29,960 nucleotides of DNA from an uncultured Bacillus sp. (GCF_946478885.1 NZ_CAMLDX010000039.1:1-29960); one strand, 5' to 3'. Shown: positions 17,312-25,814, counted from the stretch's first letter. Translations and numbers: made by a program. The notes: a model not told the origin generated them from the sequence alone.

Positions 17312-18856
17312 ATGAAAGAGAACAGCCCATATCTATCATTATTAAAACCAGTTAGGAGACAGCTAAGAATGGGTGTTTTCATCCAAGAGGCACAATTATT
17401 TCTGGCTCTGTATGGTGCATGGCTGATTTGTCTCTTCCTTTTATCACATTTGTTCGTTATTCCGTTTATTTTTCGTTATTGTATTCTTGGAGCAGTTGTC
17501 CTTTTAGGATATTTGCTCCTGCGGGTTTGGAAAAAATGGCCGGGATATCAAGCAGCTGCCGTACTCTATAACGATTTTGTTGAGGATGACCGAGTCATTA
17601 CGGCTTATTCGTTCTTCAGCAAAGGAGGCATCGTAGAAACGTTACAGATGCAGGATGCGGTGAAGCATATGAAAAACAAGCAGCAGAAGATACTGCACAG
17701 AAAGAAAAATCTTCTGAAAAAAAGGCTTCTTTATATAAGTGCTACATTATTTTCAGGGGCCTTTCTGCTTTTCATTATGCCAAATGAGAATAGTGATTTA
17801 GTCAAAAAGAAGGAAGAAGACATTCAGCTTGTGAGCAAAACAGAAAAAGAGTTAAAAGAAAAGATTAAAAAAGAACCGAATGAGGCGGTTAAAAAGAAGC
17901 TGAAGGAAGCAAAGGAAAAAGTCGCTCAAAGTGAGTCAGCTGAGCAGGCACTAGAAGAATTGGCAAAACAAGCAAAGAAGCTTGAATTAAAGGAATTGAA
18001 GGAAAAAGAAAAACAGGAGCTTTTGCAAAACTGGCAGGATACATTGAAAAAATCCGATTTGAATCAATTGGCTGCCAAATTAAATCAGATGGATTTAGCA
18101 AAGATCGAGAAGGAATTAGTCAAGCTGAATAAACAATGGGAGAAGCTCTCTGAAAAGCAAAAAATCGCCCTTCAGTCCTACACGCAGCAGGAGAAGCAAC
18201 TATCTGATAAGGAGCTTGAGGAAATGGTGCAGAAGATTGAAGAAGCCCTCCAGTCTAAAGACACATTGGAGCAGCTGGCAGATGCGAAAGGAGTGCTGCA
18301 AAGCAGCGGACAAGCTTTGCAATCACAATTAACCGCAAACGGAGCTCCGCCTTCAAAGCAGGCGTTTTCCCCCGGGAATAGCAGCCAAAATTCCGGCTCA
18401 GGGACAAGCAACAGCGAAAATAAACAAGGAAATAAATCAGGAAACTCAGCCTCAACTCAAGGAAATGCTTCGGGAGGTGCTGGTAATAGCGCGGGCAGCG
18501 GCACAGGAAACAGTAGCGGAGCAGGTGGGAGCGGCACAGGAAACAATAGCGGAGCAGGAGGTTCAGGCAGTGGAGCAAGTCTTGGACAGGGAGCGAGGGA
18601 GTTTTTGTCGATTCCAGAAGAGGTTGAGGGTAAAGAACATCGCGAACTTGACGAAGGACAATTGGGAGCAGGTCAGGCACTCAGTCAAACTGAAGGCAGC
18701 GGTCCTGTCATAAAGGGAACGATTCGTCCTTATGAAGAGGTGTATGGCGAATATGAGCAATCTTACAGGGAAAGCGCAGAACGATATCAGCTGCCGGCTA
18801 ATTTAGAGAATATTGTTCAGAATTATTTTACGAATATAGATCCAGATGGGGAGTGA
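17312..18856 (+). CDS. Membrane-anchored coiled-coil protein with Gly/Ser/Asn-rich linker (function unknown)
   Basis: A 514-residue protein. Two membrane helices lie at about 29-48 and 50-70, and a third at about 139-157 after a basic cytoplasmic stretch (KKNLLKKR). The rest would be outside: a Lys/Glu-rich coiled coil (about 160-330), a Gly/Ser/Asn-rich low-complexity linker (about 345-430) with a duplicated 11-residue unit, and a C-terminal block of about 80 residues. That last block contains GTIRPYEEVYGEYEQSYRE and LPANLENIVQNYF, a pattern I associate with proteins encoded beside MoxR ATPases. The start follows AAAGGGG 12 bases after the permease. A spacer or tether spanning the wall zone is a plausible inference. 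No enzymatic motif is visible. Confidence 0.8.
   Translation: MKENSPYLSLLKPVRRQLRMGVFIQEAQLFLALYGAWLICLFLLSHLFVIPFIFRYCILGAVVLLGYLLLRVWKKWPGYQAAAVLYNDFVEDDRVITAYSFFSKGGIVETLQMQDAVKHMKNKQQKILHRKKNLLKKRLLYISATLFSGAFLLFIMPNENSDLVKKKEEDIQLVSKTEKELKEKIKKEPNEAVKKKLKEAKEKVAQSESAEQALEELAKQAKKLELKELKEKEKQELLQNWQDTLKKSDLNQLAAKLNQMDLAKIEKELVKLNKQWEKLSEKQKIALQSYTQQEKQLSDKELEEMVQKIEEALQSKDTLEQLADAKGVLQSSGQALQSQLTANGAPPSKQAFSPGNSSQNSGSGTSNSENKQGNKSGNSASTQGNASGGAGNSAGSGTGNSSGAGGSGTGNNSGAGGSGSGASLGQGAREFLSIPEEVEGKEHRELDEGQLGAGQALSQTEGSGPVIKGTIRPYEEVYGEYEQSYRESAERYQLPANLENIVQNYFTNIDPDGE
18497..18562 (+). repeat. In-frame 33-bp tandem duplication in the Gly-rich linker
   Basis: Two near-identical 33-bp units (18497-18529 and 18530-18562), each starting AGCGGCACAGGAAACA, encode SGTGNSSGAGG and SGTGNNSGAGG. 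The period keeps the frame, so linker length can change by slippage without breaking the gene. Confidence 0.9.
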
Positions 18857-18860
18857 CGAC

Positions 18861-19880
18861 ATGGAGGAATGGAAGACACAGGATGCTGAAAAGCAGTTTC
18901 AACAGGCAGCTACATTAATGAACAGAGTGAAGGAGGAGATCTCCTCCTTCATTGTCGGACAAGCTGAGGTTATTAATGGTGTGCTTTGGAGTATCTTATC
19001 CGGCGGGCATGTTTTGCTGGAGGGGCTGCCTGGGCTGGGAAAAACGATGCTGATTCGAACCATTGCAGAGTGTTTAGATTTGAGTTTTTCCCGTATCCAG
19101 TTTACACCGGATTTAATGCCATCCGATATAACTGGAACGATGCTGCTTCAGCCTGATCAGGAAGGCAGACAGGCTTTTGTGTTTCATAAAGGTCCTTTAT
19201 TTTCCAATATTATTCTTGCTGATGAAATTAATCGGGCTACACCAAAAACACAGAGTGCATTATTGGAAGCGATGGGAGAGAAAACAGTAACAGTTATGGG
19301 AGAAACGAAACAAATGAAGAAGCCTTTTTTTGTTTTAGCCACCCAAAATCCCATCGATATGGAAGGAACCTATCCATTGCCGGAGGCACAAATGGACCGT
19401 TTTTTATGTAAGATTCTTGTTCAATACCCTTCCCGGGAAGAATTAAAGGAAATTGTCCATCGTACAACCGGAAGGTCAGCGGTTCAATTATCCAAGACTG
19501 CTTCAAAGGAAGAGTTGATGGCATTGCAGGAACTGGCAAAGGGAATACTTGTTTCGGAAGAACTGCTTGATACAGCGGTCAGGCTCATTTCTGCGACGCA
19601 TCCCGATGCAGAGGAAGCTCCTGAATCCGTTCAAAAATATGTTCAGTATGGCAGCGGGCCAAGGGGACTGCAAAGTCTAATCAATATGGCTAAGGCACGT
19701 GCACTCTGCCAAGGACGATATCATGTTTCAACGGGGGATCTAAAACAGACCGCCATTCCTGTTTTACGCCATCGCATCTTGCTTAATTTTGAAGGAGAAG
19801 CAGGCGGGATAACGGTTGATTCAATTATTACTGATATCCTTCAAGCTGTCAGCGGACGTGTTGTAAGGAGTCAGCGATGA
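18861..19880 (+). CDS. MoxR-family AAA+ ATPase
   Basis: Cytoplasmic ATPase of 339 residues in the MoxR group, whose members act as chaperone-like motors with VWA-domain partners. Walker A GLPGLGKT is at 55-62, the MoxR-typical FTPDLMPSDITG at 81-92, Walker B ILADE at 118-122 followed by INRATPKTQSALLEAM, and sensor 1 ATQNP near 160. The C-terminal lid carries GSGPRG near 265. An ATG at 18846 has no ribosome site. The ATG at 18861 has GGGGAG seven bases upstream, so I chose it; it lies four bases past the previous stop. The four-base overlap with the DUF58 gene supports a MoxR-DUF58 complex, as in many bacteria. Confidence 0.95.
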   Translation: MEEWKTQDAEKQFQQAATLMNRVKEEISSFIVGQAEVINGVLWSILSGGHVLLEGLPGLGKTMLIRTIAECLDLSFSRIQFTPDLMPSDITGTMLLQPDQEGRQAFVFHKGPLFSNIILADEINRATPKTQSALLEAMGEKTVTVMGETKQMKKPFFVLATQNPIDMEGTYPLPEAQMDRFLCKILVQYPSREELKEIVHRTTGRSAVQLSKTASKEELMALQELAKGILVSEELLDTAVRLISATHPDAEEAPESVQKYVQYGSGPRGLQSLINMAKARALCQGRYHVSTGDLKQTAIPVLRHRILLNFEGEAGGITVDSIITDILQAVSGRVVRSQR

Positions 19881-20743
19881 GTGCTCCTGAGCGTCTTCTT
19901 GGCAAACTACAGCGACAAAAATTACTTGTCAAGAGCCGGAGAAGAGGGATGCAGAAAGGCATCAGAAAAGCGAATACTTTTGGTTCCTCTCTGGAGTTCT
20001 CGGATTTTCGCCTCTATCAGCCGGGAGATGATGTGAGACAGATTGATTGGAATATTTATGGACGGACACAGAAGCATTATATCAAACGTTTTCTTGATGA
20101 ACAGGATATCACGGTTTCCCTTTATCTGGACTGTACCTCCTCAATGCGTGTCCTGCCAAGCAAATGGACACTGGCAAAGCAGCTGGCTGCTTACTTTAGC
20201 TTTATTGTGTTGAACAGCGGAGATAGACTATTTTTCTTCCCTGTATCAAACACAATGCTGCAGCCAGTTAGAAGGAAGGGAGCTTTATACGCAAAGTCAA
20301 TCTTTCATCAAATAGTAAAGCTTGAAGATACAACGAAAACGATGGATTTTACAGAAAATATGGCCACTCTGCTGGTAAAAAACAGCCAGCTGGCTATCTT
20401 GATTAGTGATGGGCTGGAGCCGCTAGACAGACTAGAAGCCTTGCTTCATAAGCTGCAGTCATTAAAGCAGGAAATTTGGTTCTTTCAGGTATTAAGCGAG
20501 GAAGAACTTCATCCTCATTTTTCTGAGGATATGAGATTCATTGACAGTGAGACAGAAACGGCTGTAAATGTTAGTCTGAATCAGAATGTGAAGGTGTTGT
20601 ACGTGGAAAGGGTCAAACAGCACGTTCAGCAGTTGGAGAATCTTTGCCACCGTCATGGAGGACAATATATCCTGGTGTCGGAAAACAGAGATTTACAAAC
20701 GGTTTTATTACATGATATGCAGGCAAAAGGATTAATGAGGTGA
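19877..20743 (+). CDS. DUF58-domain protein (MoxR partner)
   Basis: Soluble protein of 288 residues with no membrane helix, unlike many longer DUF58 proteins. The DUF58 core is at about 40-75 (FRLYQPGDDVRQIDWNIYGRT, with the Asp-Trp pair). A VWA-like fold follows, with DCTSS at 85-89 in the position of the metal-binding DxSxS motif and LISDG near 175. DUF58 genes almost always follow MoxR genes, and the four-base overlap here indicates coupled synthesis. The likely role is an adaptor between the MoxR motor and the membrane VWA proteins. The substrate is unknown. Confidence 0.92.
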   Translation: MSAPERLLGKLQRQKLLVKSRRRGMQKGIRKANTFGSSLEFSDFRLYQPGDDVRQIDWNIYGRTQKHYIKRFLDEQDITVSLYLDCTSSMRVLPSKWTLAKQLAAYFSFIVLNSGDRLFFFPVSNTMLQPVRRKGALYAKSIFHQIVKLEDTTKTMDFTENMATLLVKNSQLAILISDGLEPLDRLEALLHKLQSLKQEIWFFQVLSEEELHPHFSEDMRFIDSETETAVNVSLNQNVKVLYVERVKQHVQQLENLCHRHGGQYILVSENRDLQTVLLHDMQAKGLMR

Positions 20744-20747
20744 GCCG

Positions 20748-22511
20748 ATGATCCATTTTATGAATCCGCTTTTCTTCCTTTTGGCTTTGTTTATTGCCGC
20801 TGTTGTATTCTTCTATTTTTTCCGCAAACAGTATAAGGAAAACGTTATCCCTTCCAATCTGTTGTGGCAGGAAGTAATGAATGAGTGGCAGGCCTCTCCT
20901 TTTTTAAAAAAATTGCAGCAAAATTTATTATTTTGGCTACAAATTCTTGTGCTTCTATTGTTAATGCTAGCGCTTGTGCACCCGATTTGGTATGAGGAGA
21001 GGCTGAAGGGTGAGCATATTGTCTTTATTGTAGATACATCCGCTACTATGTCTGCAACGGATGGAGAGCAGTCTCGTTTTGAAGAGGCGAAGAAAGAGAT
21101 GAGGGAGCTCGCCAAAACATTGAAGGGACAAGAGTTCACGTTGATTGAGGCAGGGCAAAAATCCGAAATACGGTTGAGCCGCGAAGATAATAAAAGGACT
21201 GTATTACAAGGGATTGATGCACTGGAGCTGTCCTATGGCCATGAAAATATGGAGCAGGTATTTAATCTGGCTGAATCCGTAGCAACGCAGGATGAAACAT
21301 CCATTTATGTCTTTTCAGATCATGTAACAAAGGATATGTTGAACGATCAGGATCGGTATGTCGAGGTACATAATTTTGGCAAGAAGCTTGGGAATGTGTC
21401 GCTCACATCATTTGGTGTAGGAAATGTAAATGGGAAAATTAACGGTGTTGCCGTTATTGATAATCAGTCATCTGCGGCAAAAAAAGTGACGCTAACCATT
21501 TCAGGTAACGAGAAATCTTTATACACAAAAGAGATCCTGCTCAAGGATAAGAGCTCATTTGTCCTGACGGTGCCGGAGCTCCCTCGATCCCCTTATTATG
21601 AGGCAGCTATTGCTATAGAAGACGGCTATACAGCGGATAACAAAATAACAGCTGTTTACACCGACCCTTCTCCGTCCATATATGTTGCGGGAGAAGTCAA
21701 TCCTTTTGTCATAAAAGGTTTTGAAACCATTGGTGTAGACCTTTTGCAAGGCAAAGCAGATTCTAGAATCGATGAAAATGCAATAGTCATCATGGAAGGA
21801 AGCGAACTGAAGAGTCTGCCTGACAGACCCGTTATATTATTCAATCTTAATGAGAAGATCAAGCTTGCGGAACAGCCGTCAAATACAGAAGATCCGCTAC
21901 TCGAATATGTGCATGCGGAGGATATGTATATCCAATATCGGAGTAGTGAGCTCGGAGGCAGCGGGTTGGATACCATTTTGACAAGCGGAAATCATCCGCT
22001 GATTCAAAAAGGAATATATAACGGTCAGCCTCTGATTGTCATGAATTTTTCACTGTCTGACAGTGATTGGCCGCTTCATCCTGATTTTCCCATCTTTTTA
22101 TACAATAGCTATCAATGGCTCGCACATCAGACCGGGTTTCTCGGGTATTTTAATCCGGGGGAGGAGAAGTGGCTGAATGCATACAGCCGTGGTACGTCTC
22201 TGGAAATCTATGATAATCAGGATGAAAACCTATTTTCCATTGATCCGGAAAAGGAAGCCATGAAGGCACCTGTACAGCCGGGCACCTATCAGGCTGTTGC
22301 AGATGAAGAAATCTATTATTTTTCCGTACTGCTCGATGACAGGGAGAAGCGGCCGGAAGCAGCTGCATCGTTTACGTTAAATGAACAAAAAGGCGGAGAA
22401 AAGAGCGCAGGCAAACAGCCTAATGAATCACTGATCCTTACATTTTCCCTGATCGCCTTTTTGTTGATGATGATCGAATGGGAGGTGTACCGCCGTGGGT
22501 TTAGAGCTTAA
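20748..22511 (+). CDS. Membrane-anchored VWA protein, BatA-like
   Basis: A 587-residue protein with the BatA-type N terminus (NPLFFLLALFIAA). Helices at about 7-25 and 60-79 flank a cytoplasmic loop of about 35 residues, a VWA domain starts at about 90, and a C-terminal helix spans about 557-576. By topology the VWA domain and the 300-residue region after it lie outside. The MIDAS-like motif is DTSAT at 96-100, with Thr in place of the third Ser of DxSxS, and FSDH near 205. The region from about 300 to 500 resembles a degenerate amidotransferase-like fold. No cysteine is seen. The start follows GAGGTGAG, four bases after the DUF58 stop. A divalent-metal-dependent adhesion or assembly role is inferred from the family. 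Confidence 0.88.
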   Translation: MIHFMNPLFFLLALFIAAVVFFYFFRKQYKENVIPSNLLWQEVMNEWQASPFLKKLQQNLLFWLQILVLLLLMLALVHPIWYEERLKGEHIVFIVDTSATMSATDGEQSRFEEAKKEMRELAKTLKGQEFTLIEAGQKSEIRLSREDNKRTVLQGIDALELSYGHENMEQVFNLAESVATQDETSIYVFSDHVTKDMLNDQDRYVEVHNFGKKLGNVSLTSFGVGNVNGKINGVAVIDNQSSAAKKVTLTISGNEKSLYTKEILLKDKSSFVLTVPELPRSPYYEAAIAIEDGYTADNKITAVYTDPSPSIYVAGEVNPFVIKGFETIGVDLLQGKADSRIDENAIVIMEGSELKSLPDRPVILFNLNEKIKLAEQPSNTEDPLLEYVHAEDMYIQYRSSELGGSGLDTILTSGNHPLIQKGIYNGQPLIVMNFSLSDSDWPLHPDFPIFLYNSYQWLAHQTGFLGYFNPGEEKWLNAYSRGTSLEIYDNQDENLFSIDPEKEAMKAPVQPGTYQAVADEEIYYFSVLLDDREKRPEAAASFTLNEQKGGEKSAGKQPNESLILTFSLIAFLLMMIEWEVYRRGFRA

Positions 22512-25308
22512 ATATCCCTTTATGCTGCTCTGGCTGCTTCCAGCAGGATTCGTTATCTATTTATATGTCAAACAAGTAATTTCAGCAAAAAAATCTACCA
22601 TGGAAATAAGACTGACTGCATATTTGCGGGGAATCATATTCCTTCTGCTGATTTTTGCTTTAACTGTGCCGCAAATACGGCTGCCTGTTAAAGGGGATAC
22701 AGTCATCTTCTTAATTGACCGTTCGGCCAGTGTTCAGGGATCTGAACAAAGGATTCTCGACTGGATTGAAAAAAGCATGTCACAAAAAGAAGCAGAGGAC
22801 TCCTATGCCATCGTTTCATTCGGCAAAAATACAGCTGTTGAGCAGGCGTTGGACATGACAGATGAACCGATTATTGATTTTCAAGCTAAAGTGGATCGAA
22901 GCGAAACAGATCTAGAAGGGGCGCTTACCTTTGCTTCTTCACTTATTCCGAATAAATCTGCGGGACGCATCGTTTTGTTTACAGATGGAAATGAAACAAC
23001 AGGTTCAGCAGACGAGGCAATAAAATTGTTGAAAAATCGGCAGATTCAGCTTGATACAGTCGCTTTGGAGCAGCCGAATATCGAGGATATGGCATTAACG
23101 GAAATGACGGTGCCTCCTTTATTATTTGAAGGAGAAAATGCCTCTATTTCTCTTGCAGTTAACAGTACAGCGGCAAAACAGGCAACGATCCGGATATCAG
23201 CTAATAATCAGGAAATATTAAAGGAACAGATTGCGGTGAAAGAAGGAGCTAATGTCTTTGATTTTTCCGATATTGTAAATCAACAAGGACTGCAGGTGTA
23301 TAAAGCGGAAATTATTACGGAACAGGATCGATTTTTGGAAAATAACGTGTTGTATGCCGTTTCTAACGTGAAAGGAATTCCTAAAGTGCTAGTAGTTGAG
23401 AGCGGGGAAACTGAAGGCATTGCGTCTGTATTGCGGCAATCAGGTTATACTGCTGAATCACTGTCTCCGGAGAAGCTTCCTACTTCATTATCCGGTTATC
23501 TAGCCTATCAGTCTATCATTTTTAATAATGTACCAGCCACCGTTATCAGCGAGAAGCAAATGAATTTAATCCGGCAAGCGGTAAAAGAATTCGGAACAGG
23601 ATTTATTATGGCAGGCGGGGAGGAAAGTTTTGGACTAGGCGGTTATTTTAAAACACCTATTGAAAAAATATTGCCCGTTGATATGGACATTAAAGGGAAA
23701 AATGAAATGCCGTCACTGGGACTGGTGATCGTCCTCGACCGTTCGGGAAGTATGGCAGGGAATAAATTATCATTGGCTAAAGAGGCGGCAGCCCGTTCCG
23801 TTTCCCTGCTCCGCGATGAAGATACTCTTGGTTTTATAGCCTTTGACGATAGGCCATGGGAAATTGTAAAGACTGCTCCGCTTAAGAATAAAGAAAAAGT
23901 AATGGAAAAAATCCGCTCGATTTCTCCGGGTGGAGGAACCGAGATTTATTCTTCCTTAGAAAGGGCTTACGAGGAGCTTCAAGAGCAAAAACTGCAGCGA
24001 AAACATATTATTTTGCTGACAGACGGGCAGTCTGCCATGAATCATGATTATGACCTCCTTGTGGAAGAAGGAAAGGAAGGGAATATTACTTTGTCTACCG
24101 TCGCACTTGGAAGTGATGCGGACCACACTCTACTTGAAGAATTAGCAGAAAACGGAGGCGGCAGATATTATGATGTGACTGATTCCTCTGTAATCCCGAG
24201 TATTTTATCGCGGGAAACGGTAATGGCTGCAAGAACCTACATTGAAGATAACCCGTTTTATCCAGGAATTCAGCCGGATTCAGACTGGCTGCCATTGTTT
24301 CAGGAAGGCGTGCCCCAGATGAATGCCTATGTTGCAACAACACCAAAATCCAGGGCAAGTGTATCTATTGTAAGCGAAAAGGAAGATCCTGTTCTAGCGG
24401 AATGGCAGTATGGAATGGGTTATACAGCTGCTTTTACCTCGGATTTTTCAGGAAAATGGTCGGGCGACTGGGCGGCTTGGCCAAAGTGGCCTCAATTCCT
24501 TAATCAAATGGTAAGTAGAACGTTGCCAAAATATGACAGTACCCCTTATAACCTGTCATTGAGCAAGCAGGATGGCAATACCATTCTTTCTTTAACTTCA
24601 TCGGGTGAGAACACGTTTCCGCTTCATGTAACGCTTGTCAATAATGCAGGGGAAAGGATTGAAACCAATACAAAGATTATATCGCCTGGTCGGTATGAGG
24701 CTGATATCCCCGATGAAACAGGAATGTACTTCATTTCGGTTAATGAAACAACGGAAACAGGAGAGACGAAAAACTATCAGACGGGTTTTACCGTCCCATA
24801 TTCGAGTGAATATGTTATAAGTGGACGGAATATGGAAAAAATCACGGAATTGTCAGATAGCGGCAATGGAAAGGTTTTAAAAAGTGAAAAAGAAGCCTTT
24901 CGTCCGCTTTCCTACTCCGCCAGCGATAAGCAATCGATCAGTCAATGGCTTATCCTTGCTGCCTTTTTAATATTTTTTAGCGAAATTGCGCTACGCCGCT
25001 TCGGCTTGAAAAGACTGGCTTATGTCCGGTGGTTCAAAGGCAAGAATATTACGGAAACAAACAATGCCGAACCTGCTGTTGAAAAAATGATTAAGAAAGA
25101 AAAAGGAAAAATGAGGTCTGAAAGAAGATTGGCACAGCCTGAAGGAATGAAACAAATCAAGCAAAGAGATAGAAAAGCAGGCATGCCAGAGTTCAAAGCT
25201 GAAAAAACAGGGCAAAAGCCAATGCGCAAAGAAACAACCATCTCACAGAAGGAAAAAGAAGAAAGAATGAGGCGTCTCCTTGAAGCTAAAAATAGAAAAA
25301 ACAAATAA
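22495..25308 (+). CDS. Large membrane protein with two VWA domains and an amidotransferase-like domain
   Basis: A 937-residue protein ending the operon. Helices at about 8-26 and 44-60 and one near 817-835 place the bulk outside. VWA 1 has DRSAS at 75-79 with FTDGNE near 163. An amidotransferase-like domain (about 300-400, GTGFIMAGGEESFGLGGY) lacks a nucleophile cysteine. VWA 2 has DRSGS at 415-419, GGTEIYSSLE near 480 and LTDGQ near 507, so both metal sites look intact. After the last helix comes a cytoplasmic tail of about 100 residues rich in Lys, Arg and Glu. The start is GTG at 22495 with GGAGGTG seven bases upstream, 17 bases inside the previous gene. The tail could contact the cytoplasmic MoxR/DUF58 proteins; this is inference. 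Confidence 0.9.
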   Translation: MGLELKYPFMLLWLLPAGFVIYLYVKQVISAKKSTMEIRLTAYLRGIIFLLLIFALTVPQIRLPVKGDTVIFLIDRSASVQGSEQRILDWIEKSMSQKEAEDSYAIVSFGKNTAVEQALDMTDEPIIDFQAKVDRSETDLEGALTFASSLIPNKSAGRIVLFTDGNETTGSADEAIKLLKNRQIQLDTVALEQPNIEDMALTEMTVPPLLFEGENASISLAVNSTAAKQATIRISANNQEILKEQIAVKEGANVFDFSDIVNQQGLQVYKAEIITEQDRFLENNVLYAVSNVKGIPKVLVVESGETEGIASVLRQSGYTAESLSPEKLPTSLSGYLAYQSIIFNNVPATVISEKQMNLIRQAVKEFGTGFIMAGGEESFGLGGYFKTPIEKILPVDMDIKGKNEMPSLGLVIVLDRSGSMAGNKLSLAKEAAARSVSLLRDEDTLGFIAFDDRPWEIVKTAPLKNKEKVMEKIRSISPGGGTEIYSSLERAYEELQEQKLQRKHIILLTDGQSAMNHDYDLLVEEGKEGNITLSTVALGSDADHTLLEELAENGGGRYYDVTDSSVIPSILSRETVMAARTYIEDNPFYPGIQPDSDWLPLFQEGVPQMNAYVATTPKSRASVSIVSEKEDPVLAEWQYGMGYTAAFTSDFSGKWSGDWAAWPKWPQFLNQMVSRTLPKYDSTPYNLSLSKQDGNTILSLTSSGENTFPLHVTLVNNAGERIETNTKIISPGRYEADIPDETGMYFISVNETTETGETKNYQTGFTVPYSSEYVISGRNMEKITELSDSGNGKVLKSEKEAFRPLSYSASDKQSISQWLILAAFLIFFSEIALRRFGLKRLAYVRWFKGKNITETNNAEPAVEKMIKKEKGKMRSERRLAQPEGMKQIKQRDRKAGMPEFKAEKTGQKPMRKETTISQKEKEERMRRLLEAKNRKNK

Positions 25309-25321
25309 TCAATAAGAATTT

Positions 25322-25347
25322 GGCACCTGTTTAAGGTGTCCTTTTTA
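25322..25347 (+). terminator. Terminator of the eight-gene operon
   Basis: GGCACCT (25322-25328) pairs with AGGTGTC (25334-25340), one G-U, 5-nt loop, followed by CTTTTTAT. It lies 13 bases after the stop of the last VWA gene and separates the operon from ylxM. Confidence 0.8.
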
Positions 25348-25402
25348 TCCTCATTCCGTCCCCCGTCCAGTTGGCTGAAAATCCTGTTGTAAAGGGATTT
25401 TC

Positions 25403-25431
25403 TTGACATCTATTCCATATGTGTGTAGACT
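25403..25431 (+). promoter_or_regulatory. Sigma-A promoter of ylxM-ffh
   Basis: TTGACA (25403-25408) and TAGACT (25426-25431) are 17 bp apart. Immediately upstream an inverted repeat, GAAAATCC (25377-25384) and GGATTTTC (25395-25402) with a 10-nt gap, abuts the -35 box and may be a regulatory site or a second weak hairpin. This gives ylxM-ffh expression independent of the preceding operon. Confidence 0.85.
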
Positions 25432-25481
25432 GTTTCTTGTAAAGGCTTTTCACTTAACATCGGGGAAGGGACTGGCGAAGG

Positions 25482-25814
25482 ATGCTTGATAAAACAACGA
25501 GAATGAATTTTTTGTATGACTTTTACCAATCGTTGTTAACGCCAAAACAGCGCAGCTATATGGCGCTGTACTATCTGGATGACTTTTCCCTGGGCGAAAT
25601 TGCAGAAGAATACAATGTTAGCCGTCAGGCTGTGTACGATAACATTAAACGGACCGAGGCAATGCTCGAAGAATATGAGGAAAAGCTATTATTATTTGAC
25701 AAATTTCAAAAGCGGAGCAAGCTGATTAAGGAAATGCAAGAAATGCTGAAGGAAGGTGCTCCTTCACAGCAAACGCTGTTAGACATGGCTGTTGAGCTTG
25801 AGAAATTAGATTAG
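25482..25814 (+). CDS. ylxM: YlxM, helix-turn-helix protein linked to the SRP
   Basis: A 110-residue protein, the exact family length. The helix-turn-helix covers about 20-55 ([35 protein letters not shown]) and resembles sigma-factor region 4. A C-terminal helix follows. It always sits before ffh in Firmicutes, and in streptococci it has been connected to SRP function, so it probably acts with Ffh and the scRNA rather than as a classical regulator. The ATG at 25482 is preceded by GGCGAAGG and GGGAAGGG sequences. Its stop overlaps the ribosome site of ffh. Confidence 0.93.
   Translation: MLDKTTRMNFLYDFYQSLLTPKQRSYMALYYLDDFSLGEIAEEYNVSRQAVYDNIKRTEAMLEEYEEKLLLFDKFQKRSKLIKEMQEMLKEGAPSQQTLLDMAVELEKLD

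Noticed and set aside
18497..18562. Short tandem repeats as a CRISPR array
   Set aside because: Directly adjacent in-frame units without spacers; they encode the Gly-rich linker.
18255..18713. Long open frames on both strands over the coiled-coil and Gly-rich gene
   Set aside because: They result from skewed, repetitive codon use in that gene; no ribosome site and no recognisable protein.
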